Numbered from the stretch's first letter, positions 8,723 to 18,934 are shown. The stretch: DNA of 63,138 nucleotides from Flavobacteriaceae bacterium (GCA_024638225.1 JAHEKR010000065.1:33906-97043); one strand, 5' to 3'. A program made the numbers and translations. The notes: generated by a model not told the origin, from the letters alone.

Positions 8723-10438
8723 ATGATTAAAAACATTGTAGCAACTCTTTTGGTTGTCATACTTGCAGCTTCTTGTGATAAGAAATTCAATACTGTGGGA
8801 GCTGAACTCTTACCACCCGATCAATTTCCGAGCAGCAAGCTTAACTATCCACTTACAGTTCAACACCTACCCACGGATGTGGTACAAACAAATAATGGCT
8901 TAGTTAGCCAAAATAACGGATTTATGGCTCCGCTACAGCTAGGTGTTTTTCAAAACAGCTTGTACGGGGATACTAAAGCGGCAGTAGTGTCGCAGCTTCT
9001 TCCAATAAATACTACTTATTTTGGAAACATAACGGTTGAAGCAGAGGCAGAGAGTTTTGATGAAAACGAGCAAGTTCAAAATGTTTGGTTGGAAATTCCC
9101 TTTTTTACTGACCAGACAGACAATGATAACGACGGTTTAATAGAGGTTTATGACATTGATGACAACGATCCAAATAGCGATTCTGATGGAGATGGTGTCA
9201 GTGACCTAGCCGAACGAAACAATGGGACAGATCCACTAAACCCGGATACTGATGGAGATGGAATTGGAGATGCAGAAGACACCGAAACAGTTAACCCAAA
9301 TGCAAACAGAACACTTTATGCAATTGACTCTCTGTTTGGAACACGCGAGGCCTCTTTTCGATTAGAAGTAAATAGAATCAATCAATATTTGCGCGACTTA
9401 GACCCCAATCAAAACTTTGAAGTACAACAGCCGTATTTCTCTGATTTTGATATCGCTGCCTTCAAGGAAACAGAATTATTTAACCAGACAATATCTTTGG
9501 ATTTTAATGAGGTAGTGATAGATGAGGAAACTAGACGCTCACCACGTATTCGCATTCCGCTAGACAATGCCTATTTTCAGACTCATTTTATCAATCGTGA
9601 AGGGGATGAGGTGTTTGCAGACCCAATAAAGTTTAAGGAATTTTTTAGAGGAATATCGATTGAGGCTTCAGACTTTAGCGCTCCTTTGCTCATGATTCTG
9701 AATTTTAACGCGATGCAACTTTATGTTTCGTATGAGTACAACACAGATGCTGAGGGAACCAAAGCGAACAAAGAATTTGTTTTAAATGCTTCTGGAACTG
9801 TCAAGTTTAATACCATTACCAAAACGTCAACAGCTCACGCAGACCTGTCACAAGTATACCAAGACCAAGACGCAGCAAAAATTGCACTAAGCGGTGGATT
9901 GGGTAGTGTGGCAACGCTTAAGTTATTTGATGATGGCGTAGATCAAACAAGTCTGTTAGAAGAATTTAAGCAACAACCATGGTTGATAAACGAGGCCAGC
10001 ATCACCCTTTATGTAGATGAAGCTGCTGTTGCTCAATACGGACTGGCTGTTCCGGACCGACTCTTTTTGTATAATGCCGCATCTAGCACACCTCTTTCTG
10101 ATTATCAGCTAGATAGTTCTGCTACCCCCGAATTAGCAAAAATAATCCATGGTGGCTTTTTGATTGAAGAAGATGGAGTACGTTATTACAAGATTAGAAT
10201 CACAGATCATATTCGCAACATAAAGAACAACAATACCGACAATGCTTTATTGGGCCTTTCTGTTATGGCGAATATCAACAACCCCACGATGGCGGATGTA
10301 TTAAATACTGCAATAAAATTACCTGTTGAGTCTGTATCGCTTCCTAAGTCTGTAATACTTGTTGGTCCGGGCGCTCAAGACCCTGCCTTGCTCGAACAAC
10401 GACTAGAACTTGAACTCTACTACACAAATTTGAATTAG
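8723..10438 (+). CDS. DUF4270 family lipoprotein with calcium-binding-type repeats
   Basis: 571 residues from MIKNIVATLLVVILAASCDK, a lipoprotein signal peptide with lipobox LAASC. The body resembles the DUF4270 lipoproteins found next to glmS in flavobacteria. At residues about 132-193 is an insert of Asp-rich repeats (DNDNDG, DSDGDGVSD, DTDGDGIGD) like thrombospondin type 3 repeats, which bind calcium in known proteins. The frame extends 15 codons upstream, but the lipoprotein start fits better. It lies between the short glycogen-synthase-like gene and glmS, with a two-base gap to the latter. Function unknown; probably surface-anchored. Confidence 0.88.
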   Translation: MIKNIVATLLVVILAASCDKKFNTVGAELLPPDQFPSSKLNYPLTVQHLPTDVVQTNNGLVSQNNGFMAPLQLGVFQNSLYGDTKAAVVSQLLPINTTYFGNITVEAEAESFDENEQVQNVWLEIPFFTDQTDNDNDGLIEVYDIDDNDPNSDSDGDGVSDLAERNNGTDPLNPDTDGDGIGDAEDTETVNPNANRTLYAIDSLFGTREASFRLEVNRINQYLRDLDPNQNFEVQQPYFSDFDIAAFKETELFNQTISLDFNEVVIDEETRRSPRIRIPLDNAYFQTHFINREGDEVFADPIKFKEFFRGISIEASDFSAPLLMILNFNAMQLYVSYEYNTDAEGTKANKEFVLNASGTVKFNTITKTSTAHADLSQVYQDQDAAKIALSGGLGSVATLKLFDDGVDQTSLLEEFKQQPWLINEASITLYVDEAAVAQYGLAVPDRLFLYNAASSTPLSDYQLDSSATPELAKIIHGGFLIEEDGVRYYKIRITDHIRNIKNNNTDNALLGLSVMANINNPTMADVLNTAIKLPVESVSLPKSVILVGPGAQDPALLEQRLELELYYTNLN

Positions 10439-10440
10439 CC

Positions 10441-12285
10441 ATGTGCGGAATAGTTGGATATACAGGCCCTAGAGGCCCAGTCAATATAGTTCTAGGTGGA
10501 TTAAGTCGTTTGGAGTACCGTGGCTACGATAGCGCTGGAATAGCATTACTCAACAGCTCTTTGCATGTTGTCAAGACTGCAGGTAAGGTTGCTGATTTAG
10601 TCGAAAAAATCAAACAAAAGAATTACTCAGATATACATGCAGCACTGGGGCATACACGCTGGGCGACACATGGCGAACCCAATGACGCCAATGCCCACCC
10701 CCATTTTTCCAATTCTGGGAGGTTTGCTATTGTTCACAATGGGATTATCGAGAATTACGAGCCCTTAAAGCAAATGCTAATACAACGTGGATATAGCTTT
10801 AAATCCGATACAGATACCGAAGTACTGATCAATCTTATTGAGGATGTTTTCTTAAATGAAAAGGTTTCGCTACCAAAAGCCGTTCAACTGGCCTTGTGTC
10901 AGGTAGTGGGTGCCTACGCTATTGGTGTTTTAGACAAGGAAACCCCAGGGCAATTGGTTGCTGCCAAACTAGGAAGTCCACTTGCGATTGGTATCGGAGA
11001 GGATGAGTTTTTTATTGCTTCCGATGCCAGCCCTTTTATTGAGTACACCAATAGAACTATTTACTTAGAAGATTATGAACTGGCTGTAGTTCATCCAAAA
11101 GAAGGATTAGAAATAAAAAAAGTGAAAGATTTTTCTTCTGTAGTTCCTTACATCGAAGAGCTAAAACTCAACCTGGAAAGCATCGAAAAAGGAGGGTACG
11201 AACATTTTATGCTCAAGGAAATCTTTGAGCAGCCTCAAGCCATTATAGACACCTTTAGAGGGCGGATGCTCGTTGACGATAACCTGATTAAACTTTCGGG
11301 AATTGATGATCACTTAGCCACATTTCTAGATGCCAAGCGCATTATTTTCCTCGCCTGCGGTACCTCGTGGCATGCAGCGCTTGTTGCTGAGTATATTTTT
11401 GAGGAACTTTTGCGCATCCCTGTTGAGGTTGAATACGCCTCGGAGTTTCGTTACCGAAACCCTGTTATTAATTCGGGAGATATAGTCGTTGCTATTTCTC
11501 AATCGGGTGAAACGGCTGATACCCTAGCCGCCATTAAGCTAGCAAAAGCGCTAGGTGCCTTTGTTTATGGAGTTTGTAATGTGGTGGGATCGAGTATTGC
11601 CCGTGAATCAGACACAGGCTCGTACACACACGCTGGCCCCGAAATTGGCGTGGCTTCCACCAAAGCCTTTACCACACAAATTACTATACTTTCGCTAATG
11701 GCTGCACGACTTGCCCAGGCTAAAGAGACCATTACAAAAGAAGATTTTCAACAGTTTTTACTTGCTCTTGAGCAAATTCCGTCGCAAGTAAATGAAGCTC
11801 TTGAAAAGAGTGAAGAGATTAAGTCGATTGCGCAAGCGTATCACAAGGCTACTAACTGCCTCTATTTAGGTAGAGGGTGTAATTTCCCTGTGGCTTTAGA
11901 AGGCGCGCTAAAACTTAAAGAGATTTCCTACATACATGCTGAGGGATATCCAGCAGCCGAAATGAAGCACGGACCCATAGCACTTATCGACGAACAAATG
12001 CCCGTAGTGGTGATAGCCACACGTAAGGGACATTATGAAAAAGTGGTGAGCAATATCCAGGAAATAAAATCACGAAAAGGGAAAATTATTGCGGTAGTAA
12101 CAGCTGGAGACGAGGCTGTTGCTGCGCTTGCTGACCACGTGATTGAAATTCCAGAGACTTCGGAAATGCTTACACCACTTTTGTCAACGATTCCACTGCA
12201 ACTACTCTCGTATTACATTGCTGTGCTACGTGGCTGTAACGTAGATCAACCTCGAAATCTTGCGAAGTCCGTCACCGTGGAGTAA
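10441..12285 (+). CDS. glmS: Glutamine--fructose-6-phosphate aminotransferase (isomerizing)
   Basis: 614 residues. It makes glucosamine 6-phosphate from fructose 6-phosphate and glutamine, the entry step to peptidoglycan and LPS amino sugars. The N-terminal glutaminase domain starts MCGIVGYTG, with Cys2 as nucleophile after Met removal, followed by LGHTRWATHGEP. Two SIS domains follow, with SQSGETADT and the C-terminal end RNLAKSVTVE. The start lies two bases after the DUF4270 stop, so it is co-transcribed. I see no glmS ribozyme upstream. Confidence 0.98.
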   Translation: MCGIVGYTGPRGPVNIVLGGLSRLEYRGYDSAGIALLNSSLHVVKTAGKVADLVEKIKQKNYSDIHAALGHTRWATHGEPNDANAHPHFSNSGRFAIVHNGIIENYEPLKQMLIQRGYSFKSDTDTEVLINLIEDVFLNEKVSLPKAVQLALCQVVGAYAIGVLDKETPGQLVAAKLGSPLAIGIGEDEFFIASDASPFIEYTNRTIYLEDYELAVVHPKEGLEIKKVKDFSSVVPYIEELKLNLESIEKGGYEHFMLKEIFEQPQAIIDTFRGRMLVDDNLIKLSGIDDHLATFLDAKRIIFLACGTSWHAALVAEYIFEELLRIPVEVEYASEFRYRNPVINSGDIVVAISQSGETADTLAAIKLAKALGAFVYGVCNVVGSSIARESDTGSYTHAGPEIGVASTKAFTTQITILSLMAARLAQAKETITKEDFQQFLLALEQIPSQVNEALEKSEEIKSIAQAYHKATNCLYLGRGCNFPVALEGALKLKEISYIHAEGYPAAEMKHGPIALIDEQMPVVVIATRKGHYEKVVSNIQEIKSRKGKIIAVVTAGDEAVAALADHVIEIPETSEMLTPLLSTIPLQLLSYYIAVLRGCNVDQPRNLAKSVTVE

Positions 12286-12329
12286 TTTGTGGTAGGTTTT
12301 ACCATTTACCAAGATTTTCAGAGATTTTG

Positions 12330-12587
12330 TTATTCGATGTAATCAGGGTCTTTAAAAAGTACTTTTCCGTCCTCATCATAAATTACAACATATTCAATAT
12401 TGAAATCACCATCATGAAATTCTACTTCCATTTCGGGTGTAAAAGTGTCAGGTTCTTCTAAACCTTCATCCAAGAATGTAAAAATATCGTCAAGTGTCTT
12501 CACATGATCTTCATCTTGGTCAATATCACAATATAGTTTTATATCCTCGTCGTAATAATGAACTTCCCATTTAACTGTAAACTTCAT
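12330..12587 (-). CDS. Small acidic hypothetical protein
   Basis: 85 residues, of which 28 are Asp or Glu. The pattern alternates hydrophobic and charged residues (FTVKWEVHYYDED, NIEYVVIYDEDGKVLF), suggesting a small beta-rich soluble domain. There is no signal peptide or membrane segment. I do not recognise a family. It stands alone between convergent glmS and the small membrane protein gene. Confidence 0.6.
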   Translation of the reverse strand: MKFTVKWEVHYYDEDIKLYCDIDQDEDHVKTLDDIFTFLDEGLEEPDTFTPEMEVEFHDGDFNIEYVVIYDEDGKVLFKDPDYIE

Positions 12588-12779
12588 AGTATCTATTTTT
12601 AGTAGTTAAATTATCTAAAATTAACAATTCTAAATTTAAGGTATTCACATTTAGTAGAAAGTTGATTTTTTGAAATTGTAATTTCTGAATTAAAACATAG
12701 ATGAGGTATCCACCCACCATAAATGAGTGTATCACCGTTGAGTGATTTTTTATATTTTAGATAACCTAAGTCTAAACAC

Positions 12780-13046
12780 ATGCTAAAAGGACTACTTATT
12801 TTGACAGCTATGCTTACTGTCTTGATGGGGTTCAATTTTTTTGCAATCAAATTGCATAAAGCCCCTATGCGTAAGCAAAAAAGGCTACGCAAGTCTTTCC
12901 TTATTGCTTATGGACTTTTGATGACTTTTATAGGGGTTGCCTTTATTCTTTTAGACGGTAAGCTTTTAACAGGCTGGTTTTACATCCTTATTGGCATTGG
13001 ATTCCCTATTGCCAATTTGTTAGAGTACCGTAAAAAGGGGTTATAA
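12780..13046 (+). CDS. Small membrane protein, hypothetical
   Basis: 88 residues with three hydrophobic segments (LLILTAMLTVLMGFNFF, SFLIAYGLLMTFIGVAFILL, WFYILIGIGFPIANLL) separated by a basic loop rich in Lys and Arg, and a basic C-terminus EYRKKGL. The charge distribution fits an inner-membrane protein. Function unknown. Its stop overlaps the stop of rpoN on the other strand by six bases. Confidence 0.6.
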   Translation: MLKGLLILTAMLTVLMGFNFFAIKLHKAPMRKQKRLRKSFLIAYGLLMTFIGVAFILLDGKLLTGWFYILIGIGFPIANLLEYRKKGL

Positions 13047-14489
13047 TTCCTTGCGAAGTCTTGCCACTGGAGCACCAATCATCTCTCGGTATTTGGCTAC
13101 TGTACGCCGGGCAATGGGATAGCCTTTTTTGTTCATGATTTTCATCAATTGCTCATCGGTTAGCGGACTTGACTTATCCTCGGCTTCGATTACCTCATGC
13201 AACACTTTTTTTACCTCAATGGTTGAGATGTCTTCTCCAGCAGCATTGGTAATTCCCTCAGAAAAAAACCACTTGACCAACTTGGTGCCATAGGGTGTGT
13301 CCACATATTTGCTATTTGCTACCCGCGAAACTGTAGATATATCCATGCCAATACGGTCTGCAATGTCCTTTAATATCATGGGTTTTAACTGTTGCTCATC
13401 TCCCGTAAGGAAATACGCTCGTTGAAATTCCATGATGGTATTCATCGTTTGGTAAAGGGTGTGTTGCCGTTGCTTGATGGCATCAATAAACCAGCGCGCA
13501 GCATCTAACTTTTGCTTGATAAACTGAACGGCCTTTTGCTGCTCTTTGTTTTTCTCTTTGGCTTCTTTGTAGCCCGACAGCATGTTTTTGTACTCGCCCG
13601 AAATATGTAGTTCAGGCGCATTACGACCGTTAAGGCTAAGGCTGAGTTGCCCGTCAACCAATTGTATCGAAAAATCCGGGATGATTTGCGCATTCATTTT
13701 GGTGTCATTGCCGTGGGCAGCACCTGGTTTTGGGTTGAGCTTGGCAATCTCTTCCATGCAGGCTTTTAGCTCTTCATCGTCAATTTTTAGCCTTATTTTG
13801 ATTTTACTAAAGTGCTTTTTGGTGAAGGCATCAAACTGTTGTTCTAGTAGGGCAATTGCATGGGTTATTGTTGGATTAGTAGCTTTGCACTTAAGCTGGA
13901 TAAGCAGACAATCGCGTAAGTCTAATGCTCCAACGCCAGGTGGATCTAATTGCTGTACAGAGGCAAGAATCTGCCGCACCTTTTCCTCATCAGTATAGAT
14001 ATTTTCAGTAAAGGCAAGGTCATCAACAATATCTATGAGTTCTCTCCGGATGTAACCGCTTGTATCGATACTTCCCACCAAAAAGGATGCTATGCGGTAT
14101 TCCTCATCCGAAAAAGTAAAAGTAGCTAACTGTTGCATCAATTGCTGATGAAAGCTTACGCCTCCTGCATAGGGAATCTGCTTGTCTTCATCGTCTGCGC
14201 TGTAGTTTTGCGCCCTTAGTCGATAATCTGGAATTTCGTCGTCACTTAAGTATGCATCAATATCAATGTCGTCAGCTTCGATAAGCTCACCTCCATCAGC
14301 TTCTGTTTCTCCGAATTCATCTTGTGTTTCACTCTCCTCTTTTCCAGAAGCAAGCGCAGGATTTTCTTCAATCTCACGTAGAATTTGTTGCTCAAACGAT
14401 TGTATGGGCAACTGGATCAACTTCATGAGCTGAATCTGCTGTGGTGATAGCTTTTGCGAAAGCTTAAATTGAAGGTGTTGTTTTAGCAT
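13041..14489 (-). CDS. rpoN: RNA polymerase sigma-54 factor
   Basis: 482 residues starting MLKQHLQFKLSQKLSPQQIQ. The N-terminal region I is Gln/Leu-rich (QIQLMKLIQLP), as needed for enhancer-dependent control; an acidic linker follows, then the core-binding domain, and a C-terminal DNA-binding part with the RpoN box ARRTVAKYRE. Ten further codons are open upstream, but the family starts at this Met. No bacterial enhancer-binding protein is encoded in the window, so the targets are unknown. It is downstream of asnS by 47 bases. Confidence 0.96.
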   Translation of the reverse strand: MLKQHLQFKLSQKLSPQQIQLMKLIQLPIQSFEQQILREIEENPALASGKEESETQDEFGETEADGGELIEADDIDIDAYLSDDEIPDYRLRAQNYSADDEDKQIPYAGGVSFHQQLMQQLATFTFSDEEYRIASFLVGSIDTSGYIRRELIDIVDDLAFTENIYTDEEKVRQILASVQQLDPPGVGALDLRDCLLIQLKCKATNPTITHAIALLEQQFDAFTKKHFSKIKIRLKIDDEELKACMEEIAKLNPKPGAAHGNDTKMNAQIIPDFSIQLVDGQLSLSLNGRNAPELHISGEYKNMLSGYKEAKEKNKEQQKAVQFIKQKLDAARWFIDAIKQRQHTLYQTMNTIMEFQRAYFLTGDEQQLKPMILKDIADRIGMDISTVSRVANSKYVDTPYGTKLVKWFFSEGITNAAGEDISTIEVKKVLHEVIEAEDKSSPLTDEQLMKIMNKKGYPIARRTVAKYREMIGAPVARLRKEL

Positions 14490-14536
14490 CTTTTGTGTTT
14501 GGGCCTTATAAAAGTACAAAACCCCAGTAACATGAA

Positions 14537-15937
14537 CTAAAACGAGGCATTTAGCGGAGTCCTTGGGTAAGGAATTACATCACGAATATTAGACATTCCC
14601 GTGGCGTATAGCACCAAACGTTCAAACCCCAGCCCAAAGCCTGCATGTTCTGCTGTTCCAAAGCGGCGCAAATCCAAATACCACCAAAGCTCTTCTTCAT
14701 CTATATCCATAGCACGCATGCGTTCGATGAGTTTATCTAGGCGTTCTTCACGTTGTGACCCGCCGACCATTTCGCCAACACCAGGGAACAATACATCCAT
14801 AGCACGTACCGTTTTGCCATCGTCGTTCATACGCATGTAAAACGCTTTTATTTCTGCTGGGTAGTCAAATAAAATCACGGGACTGCTAAAGTGTTTTTCT
14901 ACTAGGTAGCGTTCGTGTTCGCTCTGTAAATCAGCACCCCAACCATCTATGGGATAGGCAAATTTTTTCTTTTTGTTCGGCTTGGAGTTGCGCAAAATCT
15001 CAATCGCATCAGTATAGGAAACACGCATAAATTCATTTTCAGTAACAAAGCTAAGTCGTTCCAAAAGCCCCATTGGGCTACGCTCTTGCTGGGGCTTTTT
15101 AGCTTCTTCTTGCTCAAAGCGTTGGTCTAAAAATGTCAAGTCTTCTTGACAGTGTTCGAGGACATAGGCCAAAACGGACTTGATAAAATCTTCAGCAAGG
15201 TCCATGTTATCGTCCAAGTTGTTAAAGGCAACTTCTGGTTCGATCATCCAAAACTCAGCCAAGTGACGGGAGGTGTTGGAGTTTTCTGCACGAAAGGTTG
15301 GTCCAAAGGTATATACCTTTCCTAGCCCCATGGCGTAGGTTTCGGCCTCTAATTGACCCGAAACAGTTAGGTTGGTTTCTTTACCAAAAAAATCAGGTTC
15401 GTCGCTAGGATTATTGGGATCCAAGGTAGTTACCCGAAACATTTCTCCAGCACCTTCGGCATCACTCCCTGTAATAATGGGTGTGTGTACTTGATAAAAA
15501 CCATTATCGGTAAAGTATTGATGTACAGCAAAAGACAAGGCTGCCCGAACACGCATTACTGCAGCAAAGGTATTGGTGCGTACACGCAAGTGGGCTTTTT
15601 CACGTAAAAATTCGAGTGAATGCTTTTTGGGTTGTATAGGGTATTCATCAGGTTTAGAGGCACCCAAAATGCGCAGTGAATCGACTTGTATTTCAAATTT
15701 TTGTCCCTTACCTTGACTTTCGACTAGCGTACCTATAACTTCGATGGCTGCACCGGTATTAATCTCGGCTAATACTTCTTCTGATGTTTGCTCAAAATTT
15801 ACCACACACTGCATATTGGCCAAACAAGAACCGTCGTTTAGGGCAATAAATCGATTGGCGCGAAAGGTACGTACCCAACCGCGAAGATGAACCTTCTGGT
15901 TTAGTTGTGCTCCCAAGAAAAGTTGACGAATATCCAT
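14537..15937 (-). CDS. asnS: Asparagine--tRNA ligase
   Basis: 466 residues, a class IIb synthetase. The N-terminal OB-fold anticodon-binding domain includes VHLRGWVRTFRANRF. The catalytic core shows motif 2 (GPTFRAENSNTSRHLAEFWM) and motif 3 (GFGLGFERLVLYATG). The RAENSNT sequence favours AsnRS over AspRS. The start is placed at MDIRQLFLG; nine upstream codons are open but precede the expected transcription start. It sits between the RND exporter gene and rpoN. Confidence 0.97.
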   Translation of the reverse strand: MDIRQLFLGAQLNQKVHLRGWVRTFRANRFIALNDGSCLANMQCVVNFEQTSEEVLAEINTGAAIEVIGTLVESQGKGQKFEIQVDSLRILGASKPDEYPIQPKKHSLEFLREKAHLRVRTNTFAAVMRVRAALSFAVHQYFTDNGFYQVHTPIITGSDAEGAGEMFRVTTLDPNNPSDEPDFFGKETNLTVSGQLEAETYAMGLGKVYTFGPTFRAENSNTSRHLAEFWMIEPEVAFNNLDDNMDLAEDFIKSVLAYVLEHCQEDLTFLDQRFEQEEAKKPQQERSPMGLLERLSFVTENEFMRVSYTDAIEILRNSKPNKKKKFAYPIDGWGADLQSEHERYLVEKHFSSPVILFDYPAEIKAFYMRMNDDGKTVRAMDVLFPGVGEMVGGSQREERLDKLIERMRAMDIDEEELWWYLDLRRFGTAEHAGFGLGFERLVLYATGMSNIRDVIPYPRTPLNASF

Positions 15938-15961
15938 AAATCTTTTGCTATATGTCAGGGG

Positions 15962-15969
15962 CAAATATA
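15962..15969 (-). promoter_or_regulatory. -7 promoter box of asnS
   Basis: Minus-strand TATATTTG matches TAnnTTTG and ends 24 bases before the asnS ATG, in the 38-base gap after the exporter gene. No good -33 element is visible at normal spacing. Confidence 0.45.
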
Positions 15970-15975
15970 ACGGAA

Positions 15976-18360
15976 TTATTCTGCTTCCTCTTCGGGCAAA
16001 ACCTTAAATTTAGGTTCTTTTAATATCTGTTTGTTGGCTATTTTCTTTTCAAGCGATAGCAAAAGCGTTGGAAGTAAAATAAGATTTGCCAACATAGCAA
16101 ATAACAGTGTGGCGGAAACAAGCCCGCCTAGAGCTACCGTTCCGCCATAGCTGGAAATCATAAATACCGAAAAGCCAAAGAAAAGTACAATGGAGGTATA
16201 AAACATACTTACCCCAGTTTCCCGCAAGGCTGCATATACTGCTTTCTTTACATTCCATCTGTTGGCTTGTAGCTCTTGTCTGTATTTGACTAAATAATGA
16301 ATGGTATCATCAACAGAGATACCAAAAGCGACACTAAAGACCAAGATGGTAGATGGCTTGATAGCAATCCCCAAAAAACCCATCATGCCAGCAGTCAAAA
16401 TCAAGGGGATGACGTTGGGTAAGAGTGAAATCAAAATCATCCGAAACGAGCGGAACATATACGCCATAAACAAAGCGATTAGTAAAATGGCCAAGCTAAG
16501 CGAGACCACTAAATTGCGAACCAAAAAGCGGGTCCCTTTTAAATAGCCCAGCGCTTTTCCAGTCATCGAAACATCGAAGCGTTCTGCTGGGAAGTATTTC
16601 TCAATGTGGCGTTGCATCTCACCCTCAATTCGTTCCATCCGTTCTGTAGTAACATCTTGTAGCATGACCGATATACGAGCATATTGCCCCGTACTGTCTA
16701 CCAAACGTGTCAAAAAGTTTGTTTCGCCTCCCAGGTTCTTTGCATGTGCGCGGATAAAATTATTTTCTTGATTGGTAGGTAATTGAAAATACTTGGGGTT
16801 TCCATTGTAAAAAGACTGCTTTAAATATTTGGCAACTGCTACGGCGGAAACGGGATTTGAAAGCTCATCTATTTCGCGTAATTCGTTTTCAAAACGATTC
16901 ATACGGTTGAGTGTACTAAGTCGTGTGGCACCATTTTTACGCTTGGTATCAATCATGATTTCGATGGGCATAACCCCCTTAAAGTGTGTTTCGAAAAAAC
17001 GGATGTCTTTGTAAAAGGCAGCCTTTCTAGGCATATCATCGATGATGGTGCCCGATAAACGAATTTGATACATTCCCGTTATGCTTAGCATCAAGGCAAA
17101 TACCGATATAAAGTATACAGATACACGGCGGTGGCGCACAATTCGCTCCATCCAAGCTACAAATTGAGACATCCATGTACGGTTAAGATGCTCCAAATGT
17201 TTTTTGTTTGGAACAGACATATAGCTGTAAATGATGGGAATCAACAACAATGACAACACAAAAATCATCATAATATTGATCGAAGCAACAATGCCAAATT
17301 CACGAAGCAAGGTACTATCGGTCAGCATAAAAGTAGCAAATCCACAAGCAGTAGTCATATTGGTCATCAGCGTGGCATTTCCAATTTTCGAAATGACGCG
17401 TTGTAACGAACGCGCCTGATTCCCGTGTTTTTTGATTTCGTTTTGATATTTGTTGATCAGAAAAATACAGTTGGGTACACCAATGACAATAATAATGGGT
17501 GGAATAAGCGCCGTAAGCACGGTAATCTCAAACCCCAGTAAGCCAATGATACCAAAAGCCCACATCACCCCAATAACAACTATTGACATGGAAATGAATG
17601 TTGCGCGGTAGGACCTAAAAAACAAGAAGAAGATAAGCGTGGTAACCAAGGTTGCCACAACAACGAACATGCCAATTTCGTCTAAGATCATCTTGGCATT
17701 TAGGGTGCGGATATATGGCATCCCCGAAATACGTACATCCAAGCCTGATTCCGTTTCATATTCGGCTACTTTTGGTATGAGCACTTCGTCTACAAAGGCT
17801 TGCCGAGCTCCACTGTTAACCACTTCGGGGCGGAGGTATACAGCTGTTTGAATAACCCCAGTCTCTTTATTAAATAAAAGCTGATCGTAGAGTGGCTGTT
17901 TCTCGTACAACCAGTTTTTTAGTGCGCGCGCCTCATCCTGAGTTTGAGGCGCTTGGTTGGGAATGGGTGCCAGCTCAAAAGCACGGGTTTTTCTATTGCG
18001 ATTTAGTTGTGTCAGCGTGCTTATGCCTACTACTTGATCAATACTAGGCGAAAGGGCGAGGCTATCCCCAAGTGCCTTCCAGCGAAAGAGCTTATCAGGC
18101 GTAAAAAAGTCCTCATCTTGCACACCCAAGACAACCATATTACCTTCTTCGCCAAAGCGGTCCAAAAAGGCGTCGTAGTAGGTGTTAAAGGGATGATTGT
18201 CCGGAAGCAAATTTGCCTCTGTAAAGCTGAAACGAATGTTACTCCACTTTGTTGAAAGAAAAAAAGTGGTCGCTAATATGACCACCAAAAAAGCAATACG
18301 GTTACGCAGGATAAGCCTTGCCACGCTTCCCCAGAAGCGTGTATTTATCCATTCTATCAT
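15976..18360 (-). CDS. RND superfamily exporter, MMPL type
   Basis: 794 residues with one membrane segment near the N-terminus, a periplasmic domain, a block of about five membrane segments, then a second copy of this layout. The sterol-sensing-like segments include GIIGLLGFEITVLTALIPP in the first half and VAFGISVDDTIHYLVKYR in the second, the latter with the conserved Asp pair used in proton relay. This places it in the MMPL/Patched-like branch of RND. There is no adaptor or outer-membrane channel gene beside it. Cargo unknown; lipid or hopanoid export is possible. The gene starts 19 bases after frr. Confidence 0.9.
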   Translation of the reverse strand: MIEWINTRFWGSVARLILRNRIAFLVVILATTFFLSTKWSNIRFSFTEANLLPDNHPFNTYYDAFLDRFGEEGNMVVLGVQDEDFFTPDKLFRWKALGDSLALSPSIDQVVGISTLTQLNRNRKTRAFELAPIPNQAPQTQDEARALKNWLYEKQPLYDQLLFNKETGVIQTAVYLRPEVVNSGARQAFVDEVLIPKVAEYETESGLDVRISGMPYIRTLNAKMILDEIGMFVVVATLVTTLIFFLFFRSYRATFISMSIVVIGVMWAFGIIGLLGFEITVLTALIPPIIIVIGVPNCIFLINKYQNEIKKHGNQARSLQRVISKIGNATLMTNMTTACGFATFMLTDSTLLREFGIVASINIMMIFVLSLLLIPIIYSYMSVPNKKHLEHLNRTWMSQFVAWMERIVRHRRVSVYFISVFALMLSITGMYQIRLSGTIIDDMPRKAAFYKDIRFFETHFKGVMPIEIMIDTKRKNGATRLSTLNRMNRFENELREIDELSNPVSAVAVAKYLKQSFYNGNPKYFQLPTNQENNFIRAHAKNLGGETNFLTRLVDSTGQYARISVMLQDVTTERMERIEGEMQRHIEKYFPAERFDVSMTGKALGYLKGTRFLVRNLVVSLSLAILLIALFMAYMFRSFRMILISLLPNVIPLILTAGMMGFLGIAIKPSTILVFSVAFGISVDDTIHYLVKYRQELQANRWNVKKAVYAALRETGVSMFYTSIVLFFGFSVFMISSYGGTVALGGLVSATLLFAMLANLILLPTLLLSLEKKIANKQILKEPKFKVLPEEEAE

Positions 18361-18379
18361 AGCAATGTTTCTACATGAC

Positions 18380-18931
18380 CTAAACGGTCATGATTTCTTT
18401 TTCTTTAATTTGGTATTTATCGTCTATTGTTGCGATAAATTTATCTGTTGCTTCCTGGACATCAACTTCTGCATTTTTCAATTCGTCTTCAGAAAGGTCT
18501 ATTTTTTTTAATTCTGCATTAGCCTCTTTTCGGGCATTGCGTACACCCACTTTGGCGTACTCCGCTTCTGCCTTGGCTAATTTGACTAGCTCTCGGCGGC
18601 GCTCCTCAGTAAGGGGCGGTATACTGATAATCACCGACTCACCGTTGTTCATGGGGTTAAAACCCAAGTTTGCAACCATAATCGCTTTTTCAATCTCGGG
18701 GATGAGTGCTTTTTCCCAAGGCTGAACAGAGAGGGTTTGGGCATCGGGGGTGTTTACGTTGGCTACTTGATTCAGTGGTGTTTGTGTTCCGTAATAATCT
18801 ACTTTTACTGAAGAAAGCATCACAGGATTGGCCTTGCCGGCACGAATATTAATGAACGATTTGTCTAGGTGTTCTAGGGCTTTGTTCATGGCCTCATTAG
18901 CCATATCCATGATAAGTTCTATTTCCTCCAT
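18380..18931 (-). CDS. frr: Ribosome-recycling factor
   Basis: 183 residues, normal for RRF, which splits post-termination ribosomes together with EF-G. Conserved stretches are FINIRAGKANPVML, TPLNQVANVN, PPLTEERRRELVKLAK and VRNARKEAN. It starts three bases after the pyrH stop, the usual pairing in bacteria. Confidence 0.98.
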   Translation of the reverse strand: MEEIELIMDMANEAMNKALEHLDKSFINIRAGKANPVMLSSVKVDYYGTQTPLNQVANVNTPDAQTLSVQPWEKALIPEIEKAIMVANLGFNPMNNGESVIISIPPLTEERRRELVKLAKAEAEYAKVGVRNARKEANAELKKIDLSEDELKNAEVDVQEATDKFIATIDDKYQIKEKEIMTV

Positions 18932-18934
18932 AGT

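Noticed and set aside
10380-10441. A glmS ribozyme before glmS
   Set aside because: Only two bases separate glmS from the upstream gene and no ribozyme-like leader is visible.
12611-12892. Minus-strand 93-codon frame opposite the small membrane protein
   Set aside because: The plus-strand frame has a cleaner membrane-protein pattern and ends exactly against rpoN; the minus frame has no recognisable features.
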